From positions 442,199-506,198 of the forward strand of contig JAIXOP010000015.1 in the NCBI GenBank assembly GCA_027486725.1: 64,000 nucleotides of DNA, written 5' to 3'. How positions within the stretch are numbered: the stretch's first letter is position 1; each line of letters opens with the position of its first letter. Position numbers and translations under genes: made by a program. Shown piece by piece: positions 1 to 8,815 of the stretch. Under the pieces are notes generated by a model. It was not told the DNA's origin. It saw only the letters and a program-made list of their open reading frames with translations, and did not search any database. Origin of the DNA: Burkholderiales bacterium (GTDB taxonomy: Bacteria > Pseudomonadota > Gammaproteobacteria > Burkholderiales > Burkholderiaceae_A).

Positions 1-1
1 G

Positions 2-814
2 GGGGCCTTTTTGTTTGGCGTGGGCATGGTGCTTGCCTCGGGCTGCGGGGTCCGCACCCTGGTGCGCATCGGCGAGGGCAGCCTGAAGGCGGTGGTGGTG
101 TTGCTGGTGATGGCGCTGTCTGCCCTCCTCACCATTCGCGGCGTGCTGGCAGTGCTGCGCAACAGCACCCTCGAGACCTGGTTCGTCGCCCTGCCCCACC
201 CGCAGACTCTGGGCCTCAGCCTCTCGCCCGCCGCCCCAGGCCTGGGCGAGGTGGTGGGGATGGGCCTCGCCGTGGTGGTGGCGCTGCTTGCCCTCGGGCG
301 CGGTCCACGCCTGCCGGCAGCGCTGCTGCTGAGCGCCTTGGGCATCGGTGGTGTGGTGGCCCTGGGCTGGTTCGTCACCGGGCACCTGGGCTACCTCCCC
401 GAGCATCCCCTCACCCTCGAGCCGGCCTTCGTGGCCACCCACAGCCGAGGACCCGAGAGCCTCACCTTTGTGGGGCCGCCCGCCCTCGCCCTGGAGCACC
501 TGCTCTACTTCAGCGACGGCACCCGCCGCTGGAGCTTTGGCACCGCGACCATCGTGGGGGTGGTGCTGGGCGCGGCTCTGGTGGCCGTTGCCCGAGGCCG
601 GTTCCGGTGGGATGGCTTTCGCACCACCCAAGACCTCAGCCACCACCTGGTGGGCGGAGCCTTCATGGGCATCGGTGGCGTGGTGGCCGGTGGCTGCACC
701 GTGGGCCATGGGCTCACAGGCATCTCGATGCTCTCGCTGGGCTCGCTCATCTCCATCGCCGGCATGGCCCTGGGTGCCTGGGCTGCCCTGCGCTGGCTCG
801 AGGCGCGCGGCTGA
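2..814 (+). CDS. YeeE/YedE family sulfur-compound transporter, 5' end outside window
   Basis: Inner-membrane protein of the YeeE/YedE (TsuA-like) family, whose characterised members import thiosulfate or related sulfur compounds. The frame is open to the window edge and begins GAFLFGVGMVLASGCG, a family glycine/cysteine motif that normally lies well inside the protein, so the N-terminus is missing. A second motif, GGVVAGGCTVGHGLTG, lies near the C-terminus. Long hydrophobic stretches alternate throughout. The conserved cysteines in both motifs are those used for substrate relay in the family. The substrate cannot be read from sequence. The gene ends 23 bp before the tRNA-Lys promoter. Confidence 0.85.
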   Translation, partial: GAFLFGVGMVLASGCGVRTLVRIGEGSLKAVVVLLVMALSALLTIRGVLAVLRNSTLETWFVALPHPQTLGLSLSPAAPGLGEVVGMGLAVVVALLALGRGPRLPAALLLSALGIGGVVALGWFVTGHLGYLPEHPLTLEPAFVATHSRGPESLTFVGPPALALEHLLYFSDGTRRWSFGTATIVGVVLGAALVAVARGRFRWDGFRTTQDLSHHLVGGAFMGIGGVVAGGCTVGHGLTGISMLSLGSLISIAGMALGAWAALRWLEARG

Positions 815-836
815 GCGGGAAAGGCCCTGCCCTCGT

Positions 837-865
837 TTGACCTCGATTCCTCCGCAAACTACAAT
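837..865 (+). promoter_or_regulatory. sigma-70 promoter of tRNA-Lys
   Basis: TTGACC (837-842) and TACAAT (860-865) are separated by exactly 17 bp, close to the sigma-70 consensus. The following CTCGGG is a GC-rich discriminator, typical of stringently controlled stable-RNA promoters. The mature tRNA starts 15 bp after the -10 box. Confidence 0.8.
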
Positions 866-879
866 CTCGGGCTTCCCGG

Positions 880-955
880 GGGTTGTTAGCTCAGTCGGTA
901 GAGCAGCGGACTTTTAATCCGTTGGTCGCAGGTTCGAATCCTGCACAACCCACCA
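880..955 (+). tRNA. tRNA-Lys (anticodon TTT), CCA encoded
   Basis: The cloverleaf folds fully: acceptor GGGTTGT/ACAACCC, D-stem GCTC/GAGC, anticodon stem GCGGA/TCCGT with loop CTTTTAA, and T-stem GCAGG/CCTGC with loop TTCGAAT. The anticodon TTT (913-915) reads Lys AAA/AAG. Discriminator A952 is followed by an encoded CCA. tRNA-Lys genes are common integration sites, and the next gene downstream is an accessory restriction-modification enzyme. Confidence 0.97.
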
Positions 956-1166
956 ACCCGATGACCGATGGCCGATGGCTGATCTCCGCGTAGGAAGCCA
1001 GTGCGCAGCCGATTCCGGGTACAAGCATTTCTCTAGGCACTTGCCGCAAGCGCGACAGGTGCTTTTTTGTTTCTGGCTCGATTTCTTTCGGGCTCCTTTC
1101 CGAACTGACTTCCCACCGGCCACTTGGCGCGGCAGACTTGTGCGGCTTTCGATGGGGTAAAGACCT
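956..1166. other. intergenic region between tRNA-Lys and the RM gene
   Basis: No credible gene. It begins with three imperfect 7-bp tandem units (GATGACC, GATGGCC, GATGGCT; 960-980), followed by the terminator listed separately and about 100 bp of lower-GC sequence holding the RM gene's presumed promoter. No convincing -35/-10 pair was found there. A copy of the tRNA 3' end, as expected for an attachment-site duplication, was not found here or just past the RM gene. Confidence 0.6.
1037..1068 (+). terminator. Rho-independent terminator after tRNA-Lys
   Basis: GCACTTG (1037-1043) pairs with CAGGTGC (1056-1062), with one G-U pair. Six T residues (1063-1068) follow at once. The position suits termination of the tRNA-Lys transcript before the RM gene. 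Confidence 0.75.
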
Positions 1167-4100
1167 ATGACTGAAGTTGCTGGGCGGGTAGAACAATTCA
1201 TTGCGCGCTGGAAAGGCGTGACGGCCTCGGAGCTCTCCACTGCTCAGAGCTTCACCATGGATTTGTGCGATCTCTTGGGTGTGGAGCGCCCCCACCCAAC
1301 GTCGGACCAGGGCTACATGTTCGAGCGGCCAATCACCTTCGTTCATGGCAGCGGGTCTACCAGTACCGGCCGCATCGACTGCTACAAGCGCGGCAGCTTT
1401 GTACTGGAATCAAAAAAGCTCAAGGCCAGCGCCGCCACCAAGAGGTTCGATGAGGCTCTGCTGCGCGCGCGCAGCCAGGGCGAGAACTATGCCCGTGCCC
1501 TGCCCGCAGAAGAGGGGCGGCCTCCGTTTGTTGTGGTCGTGGATGTGGGGCGAGTCATTGAGCTCTACGCAGAGTTCTCTCGCAGCGGTGGCACCTACGC
1601 GCCTTTTCCCGACCCGGCAAATCACCGAATTCTGATCGAAGACTTCCGCAAGCCGGAGCTCTTGGATCGCTTGCGTGCGATCTGGACCGATCCCCTGTCG
1701 CTCGATCCAGCCCGAGCAAATGCTCGGGTCACCCGAACGGTCGCCACGGAGCTGGCTGCCGTTGCCCGCAGCCTGGAGGCAGATGGCCACGCCTCTCCAG
1801 CAGTGGCAGGCTTCCTCACCCGCTGTCTTTTCTCAATGTTTGCCGAAGATGTTGGCCTGCTTCCAACTCTAGAAAACGAAGATGGCGCATTCGCTGGCCT
1901 ATTGCGTCGACACCGAGAAGACCCGGCGACCTTGCGCCAGATGCTGGTCTCTCTTTGGCGAGATATGGATGTCGGCGGATTCAGTCCGGCCCTGGCCAAA
2001 AAAGTGCTCCGATTCAACGGAAAGTTGTTTAAGAACAGTGACGCAGAGGACTACGCCCTCCCCCTCAAACCCGAGCAAATTGACAGGCTGCTCACGGCGG
2101 CTCGCTGCGACTGGAAGGAGGTGGAGCCATCCATCTTCGGAACATTGCTCGAACGTGCCTTGAGCCCAAAAGATCGGCACTCTCTCGGAGCACACTACAC
2201 GCCCAGAGCTTACGTGGAGCGTCTCATTCTTCCCTCTCTCGTTGAGCCGTTGCGCCAAGAGTGGAAGGACGCTCAAACCGCAGCCCTGTTGCTGGCACAA
2301 GAGGCCGATGGGCTCGAGGGAAAGAAAAAAGAAGACAAGATGGCGGAGGCCTGCACGGAGCTCCGGCGCTTTCACCAGCGACTGTGCACGCTGCGAGTGC
2401 TCGACCCCGCCTGTGGGAGCGGGAACTTCCTTTACGTTGCACTCGAACATCTCAAGCGCTTAGAGGGTGAAGTAATCAATCAACTTCATACCTTCGGAGA
2501 TGCGCAGTCCAGCCTAGGCCTTGAAGGACAGACCGTCACATTGAGGCAATTGCTGGGCATCGAGCTCAACGAGCAGGCGGCAGCACTGGCGGAGCTGGTG
2601 CTGTGGATCGGATTCTTGCAGTGGCACATCCGCACTTTTGGGAGTGCCGATGTTGCAGAGCCGGTGGTTCACGACTACGGCAATATTCAGAACCGAGATG
2701 CCGTTCTCGACTACGAGCATCGAGAGCCAGAGCTCAATGCCCACGGTCAGCCCATCACCCGCTGGGATGGGGAGACCTTCAAGCCACACCCCGTCACTGG
2801 CCAACCCGTGCCAGATGAAGCGTCCCAAGTGGTGCAGTGGCGCTACGTCAACCCCCGGCAGGCCGAGTGGCCTAAGGCCGACTTTATCGTCGGCAATCCG
2901 CCATTCATTGGCAATAAACGCATGCGTGAGGCCCTGGGTGATGGCTACGCCGACGCCCTGCGCGCCACCTGGCCCGAGGTGCCTGAGAGCGCCGACTTCG
3001 TCATGTACTGGTGGCACAAGGCGGCTGAGACGGTGCGCCAGGGGCAGGCCGAGCGCTTCGGACTCATCACCACCAACAGCCTGAGCATGATCTTCAACCG
3101 CCGGGTAATTGAGGCGCACCAGGCCGCTACTCCCCCGCTCAGCCTTGCCTTCGCCGTACCCGACCATCCCTGGGTGGACAGCGCCGACGGTGCAGCCGTT
3201 CGTATCTCTATGTCGGTCGGTATTCGCGGCAACTCCGAGGGCAAGCTTCAGACCGTTAGGCAAGAGCATGAAGGCGATGGTGGCGAGGTGTCAGTTGAGC
3301 TAATGACCCGGCAAGGTGTCATCCATGCCGACTTAAAGGTCGGTGCCAATGTGGCGGGTGCAAAGCGACTGCAAGCCAATGACCGACTTTCTAACCGCGG
3401 AGTGATTCCGCATGGAGCTGGTTTCACCATCACACCAGACGAGGCGAGGAGTCTGGGCTTAGGAACTGTTCCGGGCCTAGAGCAGCACATCCGCCCCTAT
3501 CGAAACGGTCGGGACCTGACAGGTACTCCCCGGGGCGTTCTTGTCATCGACCTGTTTGGGCTTCAGGCAGACGAGGTGCGGCAGCACTTCCCGGCGGTCT
3601 ACCAGTGGCTGCTTGAGCGGGTCAAACCAGAGCGGGACCAGAACCCTCGTCCGAGAAGGCGCGACTTTTGGTGGCGGTTCGCTGAGGACCAGCCTCGAAT
3701 GCGAGAGTCCATTGAGGGTCTACCGCGCTATATCGCAACCGTCGTCACAGCCAAGCACCGAGTTTTTCAGTTTCTTGACGCTTCGGTTCTCGCAGATGAT
3801 GCCATGCTGTGCATTGCGAGCGACGACCCGTTGAAGCTGGGCGTTCTCTCGAGTGCGGTCCATGTCTTTTGGGCACTTGCGACCGGCAGTACGCTTGAGG
3901 ACCGCCCGCGATACATAAAAACAACCTGCTTTGATGCGTTTCCCTTCCCCGACCTAGACCCGACCGGTGCACTGGCCGAGCGCATCCGGTCGTTGGCCGA
4001 CCAAATCGACGCCCACCGCAAGACCCAGCTCGCAGCCCACCCGGACGCCACGCTCACGGCCACCTACAACGTGCTGGAGAAGCTGCGCAGCGGCGAAACG

Positions 4101-4625
4101 CTGAGCGCCAAGGAGAAAGTGATTCACGAGCATGGCCTGGTGGCCGTGCTCAAGAGCCTGCACGACGAACTCGACGCCGCCGTCCTGCAAGCTTACGGCT
4201 GGAGCGACTTGACCATGCCAGACGCTACCGATGAGCTCTTGATGCGCCTGGTGGCCTTGAATGCTGAGCGCGCTGCCGAAGAATTAAGCGGAATCGTGCG
4301 CTGGCTGCGGCCCGATTACCAAGCCACAGAGGCCGCCGCGCCCACGCAATCCGACCTGGATGTCGACGACGACGAGCCACAAATCGTGGCGACCACCACC
4401 GGCGCAGCCTCGGCTGTGCAGCGCCCCTGGCCCAGCGGGCTCGCCGAGCAAATCAAAGCGGTTGCAGATGCCGTGGCAAGGTCTCCCCACCCGCTGTCGC
4501 TCGATGGCATTGCCGAGCAGTTCAAGTCCCGGGGTCGCTGGCGCGATCGGCTGCCAGTGATTTTGGATGCCCTAGAGACACTGGGGACCATCCAGAGCCT
4601 GCCCGATGGGCGTTGGGTCGCCTAG
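1167..4625 (+). CDS. MmeI-like type IIL restriction-modification enzyme (fused nuclease and N6-adenine methylase)
   Basis: Single-chain defence enzyme of 1152 residues that should both methylate and cut DNA. The N-terminus has a PD-(D/E)XK nuclease signature, D71 then E81-S-K83, with the spacing of MmeI. A helical spacer follows, then SAM-binding motif I (DPACGSGNF, starting D413) and the catalytic NPPF (577-580) of a gamma-class N6-adenine methylase. The C-terminal half should hold the target-recognition domain, so the recognition site cannot be predicted. It is longer than MmeI (about 920 residues). No separate R, M or S subunit lies nearby, as expected for this class. GC is visibly lower than in the flanking genes, suggesting transfer. 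There is no adjacent integrase. Confidence 0.88.
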   Translation: MTEVAGRVEQFIARWKGVTASELSTAQSFTMDLCDLLGVERPHPTSDQGYMFERPITFVHGSGSTSTGRIDCYKRGSFVLESKKLKASAATKRFDEALLRARSQGENYARALPAEEGRPPFVVVVDVGRVIELYAEFSRSGGTYAPFPDPANHRILIEDFRKPELLDRLRAIWTDPLSLDPARANARVTRTVATELAAVARSLEADGHASPAVAGFLTRCLFSMFAEDVGLLPTLENEDGAFAGLLRRHREDPATLRQMLVSLWRDMDVGGFSPALAKKVLRFNGKLFKNSDAEDYALPLKPEQIDRLLTAARCDWKEVEPSIFGTLLERALSPKDRHSLGAHYTPRAYVERLILPSLVEPLRQEWKDAQTAALLLAQEADGLEGKKKEDKMAEACTELRRFHQRLCTLRVLDPACGSGNFLYVALEHLKRLEGEVINQLHTFGDAQSSLGLEGQTVTLRQLLGIELNEQAAALAELVLWIGFLQWHIRTFGSADVAEPVVHDYGNIQNRDAVLDYEHREPELNAHGQPITRWDGETFKPHPVTGQPVPDEASQVVQWRYVNPRQAEWPKADFIVGNPPFIGNKRMREALGDGYADALRATWPEVPESADFVMYWWHKAAETVRQGQAERFGLITTNSLSMIFNRRVIEAHQAATPPLSLAFAVPDHPWVDSADGAAVRISMSVGIRGNSEGKLQTVRQEHEGDGGEVSVELMTRQGVIHADLKVGANVAGAKRLQANDRLSNRGVIPHGAGFTITPDEARSLGLGTVPGLEQHIRPYRNGRDLTGTPRGVLVIDLFGLQADEVRQHFPAVYQWLLERVKPERDQNPRPRRRDFWWRFAEDQPRMRESIEGLPRYIATVVTAKHRVFQFLDASVLADDAMLCIASDDPLKLGVLSSAVHVFWALATGSTLEDRPRYIKTTCFDAFPFPDLDPTGALAERIRSLADQIDAHRKTQLAAHPDATLTATYNVLEKLRSGETLSAKEKVIHEHGLVAVLKSLHDELDAAVLQAYGWSDLTMPDATDELLMRLVALNAERAAEELSGIVRWLRPDYQATEAAAPTQSDLDVDDDEPQIVATTTGAASAVQRPWPSGLAEQIKAVADAVARSPHPLSLDGIAEQFKSRGRWRDRLPVILDALETLGTIQSLPDGRWVA

Positions 4626-4657
4626 TTGCAGCGCGAAGCACTTTCCCCATCCATGTC

Positions 4658-5449
4658 ATGCCCATGATCGAGACCAGCATTGAAGGCCTGAGCCTCGGTC
4701 AGGTCGCCGCCCTGGGGCTGATTTTTGCTTGGTCGGGCTTTGTTCGCAGCGGCCTTGGATTTGGCGGGGCAGTGCTCAGCCTCCCTTTCTTTCTTCTGGT
4801 CCTCGACGACCCGCTGCAGTTCCTGCCCGCGATCTCCATTCATCTGCTCATTTTCAGCAGCTGGATCTTCATCGAAGAGCGCAACAAGACCCCCGGCGGG
4901 CTGCGCGAGGCGATCGACTGGAAGACCCTCTCGTGGGGCATGAAGATCATGATCGTGCCCAAGATGGTGGGGGTCGTGGGGCTGCTCACCATCTCGCCCA
5001 GCGTGGTGAGCACCATCATCCTGCTGCTGGTCTCGGTCTATGCGGTGTCGTATCTGATCGACCGCCCATTCGAGAGCAAGAACCCGTATGTGGAGCCCGC
5101 CATGGTGGCCCTGGGGGGCTATGCCAGTGGGGTCTCACTCACCGGGGCGCCCCTCATCATCCCCGCCTTCGCCCGGCGTTGTCCCAAGCAGAAGCTGCGC
5201 ACCACGCTCTTTGTGCTGTGGGTCATCCTCGTCATCATCAAGCTGGTGTCGCTGGGCATCGCGGGCGTGGACTTCCGCCTGGAGGCACAGCTCTGGCAAT
5301 TTCCCTGTGCCCTGGTGGGGCACCTGCTGGGCCAGCGATTCCATGCACGGCTGGTCTCGAGCAATGGGCCCGCATTCTTCCGTGTGCTGGGCCTAGCGCT
5401 GCTGCTGGTCGCGGGCGCAGGCCTCTACAACAGCCTCGTGCTGCGCTGA
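4658..5449 (+). CDS. TauE/SafE family sulfite exporter-like membrane protein
   Basis: Polytopic inner-membrane protein of the TauE/SafE family, whose members export sulfite, sulfoacetate or related anions. The N-terminal repeat is visible as GLIFAWSGFVRSGLGFGGA, and a second GGYASGVSLTGAPLIIP repeat lies in the middle, with about eight hydrophobic segments. Three starts are possible (4613, 4658, 4664). The first overlaps the RM gene and adds a polar stretch, so 4658 was chosen. The substrate is unknown. The partial YeeE gene upstream and this gene may both handle sulfur compounds, but the RM gene lies between them. Confidence 0.8.
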   Translation: MPMIETSIEGLSLGQVAALGLIFAWSGFVRSGLGFGGAVLSLPFFLLVLDDPLQFLPAISIHLLIFSSWIFIEERNKTPGGLREAIDWKTLSWGMKIMIVPKMVGVVGLLTISPSVVSTIILLLVSVYAVSYLIDRPFESKNPYVEPAMVALGGYASGVSLTGAPLIIPAFARRCPKQKLRTTLFVLWVILVIIKLVSLGIAGVDFRLEAQLWQFPCALVGHLLGQRFHARLVSSNGPAFFRVLGLALLLVAGAGLYNSLVLR

Positions 5450-5543
5450 TGGCTTGGGGTTTGTTCCACCCCCGCGGACCTGCCGCAGGCATATCATCGA
5501 CAACCCCCGCACACAACGCGTGGGACTTCCACAGGAGACTTCG

Positions 5544-6542
5544 ATGACACGCATTCCTCAGCGCCTTGCTGCCACCGCAGCGATCGCCCTCGCCGCCATC
5601 GGCATCAGTGCCGCACCCGCCAGCTCCGCCCTGGCCGCCTATCCCGACAAGCCCGTCACCCTGGTGGTGCCCTTTGCTGCCGGCGGCCCCACCGACCGCG
5701 TTGCGCGCGCCCTGGGAGCGGCACTCGAGCCCATCCTCGGCCAGCCCGTGGTGGTCGAGAACAAGCCCTCGGCCGGTGGCATCGTGGCCCCCGCGGAGGT
5801 GCGCCGCGCCGCCCCCGATGGCTACAAGCTGCTGGTGCACCACATCGGCATGTCGACCTCGCCCGCCCTCTATCGCAAGCTGGGCTACAGCCCGCTCAAT
5901 GACTTCGAGCACCTGGGCCTCATCAATGCCGTGCCCATGACTCTGGTCACCCGCCCCGACTTCCCCGCCAAAGACCTCAAGGGCGTGGTCGGCCATGTGA
6001 AGGCCAATGCCGCCAAGATCAACCTGGCCCACGCCGGTCTGGGTTCGGCCTCGCATCTCTGTGGCCTCATCTTCCAGCAGGCCATCGACCAGGCGCTGAC
6101 CACCATTCCCTACCCCGGAACGGGCCCGGCCATGACCCAGCTGCTCGCGGGTGAGACCGACCTGATGTGCGACCAGACCACCAGCACCACGCCGAACCTC
6201 AAGGCCGGCAAGCTCAAGGCCTACGCCGTGACCTCGACCGAGCGCGTGGCTTCGCTTTCCGACATCCCCACGGCCAAAGAGGGTGGACTTCCCGCCCTCG
6301 ACCTGAGCATCTGGCATGGCCTCTACGCGCCCAAGGGCACCCCGGCCGAGGTCAACAAGAAGCTCAATGCCGCGCTGAACAAGGCCCTCGACGATCCTCA
6401 ATTCCAAAAGGCCATAGCAGACAACGGCGCCTTGATCTGGGGCAAGAACATGCGCAGCCCCGAGGCCCACACCAAGCTTCTGGCCTCGGAAACCGCCCGC
6501 TGGAGCAAGGTGATCGAGGCGGCAGGCCAGTTCGCCGACTGA
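5544..6542 (+). CDS. Bug-family periplasmic solute-binding receptor (TctC-like)
   Basis: Periplasmic receptor of about 332 residues of the Bug (Bordetella uptake gene) family. These bind carboxylates for tripartite tricarboxylate transporters or act as orphan sensors. The start at 5544 follows an AGGAGA ribosome site and gives a clean signal peptide (MTRIPQRL, then an Ala-rich core ending ALAA). The mature protein opens YPDKPVTLVVPFAAGGPTD, the family hallmark. No TctA/TctB membrane genes are adjacent, so this is an orphan receptor, as is usual for the large Bug expansions of Burkholderiales. Confidence 0.92.
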   Translation: MTRIPQRLAATAAIALAAIGISAAPASSALAAYPDKPVTLVVPFAAGGPTDRVARALGAALEPILGQPVVVENKPSAGGIVAPAEVRRAAPDGYKLLVHHIGMSTSPALYRKLGYSPLNDFEHLGLINAVPMTLVTRPDFPAKDLKGVVGHVKANAAKINLAHAGLGSASHLCGLIFQQAIDQALTTIPYPGTGPAMTQLLAGETDLMCDQTTSTTPNLKAGKLKAYAVTSTERVASLSDIPTAKEGGLPALDLSIWHGLYAPKGTPAEVNKKLNAALNKALDDPQFQKAIADNGALIWGKNMRSPEAHTKLLASETARWSKVIEAAGQFAD

Positions 6543-6585
6543 TCGGGCCACACCGCACCACGCACCACAGCGCAGTTGCATGACC

Positions 6586-6608
6586 CCCAGGGCCTACCTG
6601 GCCCTGGG
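6586..6608. terminator. strong hairpin between convergent genes
   Basis: CCCAGGGCC (6586-6594) and GGCCCTGGG (6600-6608) form a perfect 9-bp stem with a 5-nt loop. It overlaps the stop codon of the minus-strand CYTH/CHAD gene and lies just past the Bug gene. There is no T-tract, so a bidirectional terminator role is inferred from position only. Confidence 0.4.
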
Positions 6609-8225
6609 TGGGCCCTCCGCAGAGCGGCCCAGCAGCCATCCCTCCACCAGGGCCACCGCCCGGTGCTGTTCTTCCACCGACATGAGTTCCCGCGCATCGG
6701 CCACGAGCGTGCGCACCAGCGGGACACCCACCAGAGCATCCTGAGCCGAGCCCAGCACCTCCTGGAGCTCCGAGGACTTGGCGCGCAACGCCAGCGCATC
6801 GGCCGCCACCGAACTCCCCGGCACCAGGCCGGCCAGCCAAGTCGCCCCATAGCGCATGGCCTTGTGGGCCAGGCGCAGCTCGTGAAGCCCCTCACCCGAG
6901 GGCCCCACCGCCTGCTCCCGACGCCGAATCTTTTTCTTCAGCCGACGCATCTGCGCCTGAGCAAAGGCCTCGACCTCGAGCGCCGCCAGCTGCGGCAGGG
7001 AGAGCCCCACCGACTGGCCCAACACCAGCAGCAGCTGCTGGAACCGCAGGCTGCGCAGCGCGCAGCGCAGGTCCTCGCGTGCCCGCTCTCGAGAGGCATC
7101 GAGGGCCGCCCCAAGATGCTCCAGAGCGGGGTCTTTGGGCAGGGCCACCCGCAACGGCGCCAGGACCTCATGCTCCAAGACATCGCGGTCGCGCAGGGGT
7201 CCGGCAGCACCGGCAATCCACCGCAAATCGTCCTGGGTGCTTGCCCAGAGCTCACTGGCCAGCATGGGCTGAACGAGCTTTAAGACCGACCGCAGCCGGC
7301 GAACCGCCACCCGGAGCTGGTGGGGCCCGGAGGGCGAGGTCCCCTCCAGAATGTCGACCGCAGCCCGCGAGAGCCGCGCGTAGGCCACAGTGAGGGCCTC
7401 GGCAAAGGCGTCGGCGGCCGTGCGCGCTGGCAGAGGTGATCCGGCATGGCCTTGGCCGAGCAGCCCAGCAGAGGTCTTGAGCCCCACGGCCTTGGGCAGC
7501 AGGGCCTTGGGCACCCGAAATGCATCTCCATCGGCGCCCAGAAGGGAGCCGCGCTCGGCCTTGGATCGTGGCTCGATGTGAACCTCGTCGGGGAAGGCCC
7601 GCAGCAGCTCCTCGGCCTTCTGCCAGAGCGCCCAGGGCATGCCCTCCTTGAGCTCGATTTCCACCTCATGGATGCGGCGGGTGCGATCCCCGGAGGGCGG
7701 GGGATGGCCCACCGGCAGACGCAATTCGCCATGATCGAAACTGAACTCCAAGAGGCTGCCGTGGGCCTCACAGAGAAAACGACGCCGAACCACCTCGGAC
7801 TCAAACTGCGGCCGCAGCAGTGGCAGGAGATCCTGCACCGGCAAGGCCACGGCCTCGGCGCCTTTTTTGGGAGTTCTGCCGAGGGCCAGGGCCGTCTCCA
7901 CCGCCACCCAAACACGCGGCCGATCGCCCAAGGCAGCGCCATCGAGCGCCGGCAGAAGAGCCGCCGATCGGCCCGGAACCGGGTGGTTCTGCTCCATGCG
8001 GTCGAGCGGACCACCCCCCGACCACTTCAGAGTCTGGACCCAGCCGCTGCCCTCGCGGCGCAGGCGCAGGCCCACGCGGTTGGCCCAGAGCTCTTGCCGG
8101 GGCGTGTCGAAGTAGATGGCGCGAAGCTTTTGCTGGGCTGGCGTGCAGGGCCGCAGGCTGGGGTCGTGCAGCAGCGCCCGCCATGCGCGGGGCGAGAGAA
8201 CCAGGGCGATTTCGGTCTCGGTCAT
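6594..8225 (-). CDS. CYTH and CHAD domain protein (inorganic triphosphatase-like)
   Basis: Protein of about 543 residues with an N-terminal CYTH (triphosphate tunnel) domain and a C-terminal CHAD domain, as in E. coli YgiF, a tripolyphosphatase. CHAD domains bind polyphosphate; here HQLRVAVRRLRS and later His/Arg-rich helices show it. The start at 8225 (MTETEIALVL) places the CYTH strand at the N-terminus. A longer start at 8285 would lie inside the HU terminator. The usual ExExK signature reads E3-T-E5-I-A7, so the lysine is replaced by alanine and catalysis may be weakened. Confidence 0.85.
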   Translation of the reverse strand: MTETEIALVLSPRAWRALLHDPSLRPCTPAQQKLRAIYFDTPRQELWANRVGLRLRREGSGWVQTLKWSGGGPLDRMEQNHPVPGRSAALLPALDGAALGDRPRVWVAVETALALGRTPKKGAEAVALPVQDLLPLLRPQFESEVVRRRFLCEAHGSLLEFSFDHGELRLPVGHPPPSGDRTRRIHEVEIELKEGMPWALWQKAEELLRAFPDEVHIEPRSKAERGSLLGADGDAFRVPKALLPKAVGLKTSAGLLGQGHAGSPLPARTAADAFAEALTVAYARLSRAAVDILEGTSPSGPHQLRVAVRRLRSVLKLVQPMLASELWASTQDDLRWIAGAAGPLRDRDVLEHEVLAPLRVALPKDPALEHLGAALDASRERAREDLRCALRSLRFQQLLLVLGQSVGLSLPQLAALEVEAFAQAQMRRLKKKIRRREQAVGPSGEGLHELRLAHKAMRYGATWLAGLVPGSSVAADALALRAKSSELQEVLGSAQDALVGVPLVRTLVADARELMSVEEQHRAVALVEGWLLGRSAEGPPRAR

Positions 8226-8261
8226 GCCGTGATGATGACCGATGGCGGACATTGCTGGCGC

Positions 8262-8296
8262 AGAAAAAGAAAAGGCCCGAGGCATGCCTCGGGCCT
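8262..8296 (-). terminator. Rho-independent terminator of the HU gene
   Basis: A perfect 24-bp palindrome (8273-8296, AGGCCCGAGGCA and its complement). Read on the minus strand, a T-rich tract (complement of the A-rich 8262-8273) follows. It lies about 60 bp past the HU stop and just before the CYTH/CHAD start. Confidence 0.9.
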
Positions 8297-8356
8297 GAGT
8301 GCAGCGGTGTTGCAGGCGGGTATCGCCCGGGGCGATCCCTGCTGCGCGACGGTTGC

Positions 8357-8638
8357 TTACTTCTTCTTGTTGACAGCGTCTTTGAAGGCCTTGCCGGCGG
8401 TGAACTTCACCGTCTTGGCAGCGGCAATCTTGATCTCTTCGCCGGTGCGGGGGTTGCGGCCCACGCGAGCGGCACGCTTGCCCGAGCCGAAGGTGCCGAA
8501 GCCGACGAGCTGAACGCTGTCGCCCTTCGAAACGGCCTTCACGATGGCAGCAACCATGGCGCTCACAACTTCGTCGGTCTTGGACTTGGACAGGTCGGTG
8601 GCGTTGGCAATCACTTCTACGAGTTCAGCTTTATTCAT
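8357..8638 (-). CDS. hup: HU family DNA-binding protein
   Basis: Nucleoid protein of 93 residues that bends and compacts DNA as a dimer. The family core is complete: N-terminal helices ([19 protein letters not shown]), the GFGTF turn, and the DNA-inserting arm with RNPRTGEEI and the conserved proline. It ends in a lysine tail (NKKK). The start at 8638 has GAGGG as ribosome site. The same frame stays open far upstream, but nothing there resembles protein. Expression is probably high and monocistronic given the strong terminator. Confidence 0.97.
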   Translation of the reverse strand: MNKAELVEVIANATDLSKSKTDEVVSAMVAAIVKAVSKGDSVQLVGFGTFGSGKRAARVGRNPRTGEEIKIAAAKTVKFTAGKAFKDAVNKKK

Positions 8639-8657
8639 GTTCCCTCTTGCGCTGGGG

Positions 8658-8684
8658 GTTATAACGGAAACGGCAGTGTAGCAA
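8658..8684 (-). promoter_or_regulatory. possible HU promoter
   Basis: On the minus strand TTGCTA (8679-8684) and TATAAC (8658-8663) are 15 bp apart, short of the ideal 17. The pair is followed by a 19-nt leader carrying the ribosome site. A TACACT farther upstream is an alternative -10 box. Confidence 0.3.
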
Positions 8685-8815
8685 GCCTTTCGGCCGAGCG
8701 CCCAAAACAGCCAATGCGTTAAAACCCGACCCAATCGGTGTTGCCCAGGCGCAATTTGGGCCGGCCCAGAGCGCGGCACCACGCGTCGGACCCAGGGCTG
8801 GCAGAATGCTGCGCC

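Noticed and set aside
880..4700. Attachment-site duplication of the tRNA-Lys 3' end flanking the RM gene
   Set aside because: Searching by eye for GGTTCGAATCCTGC-like sequence after the RM gene found none.
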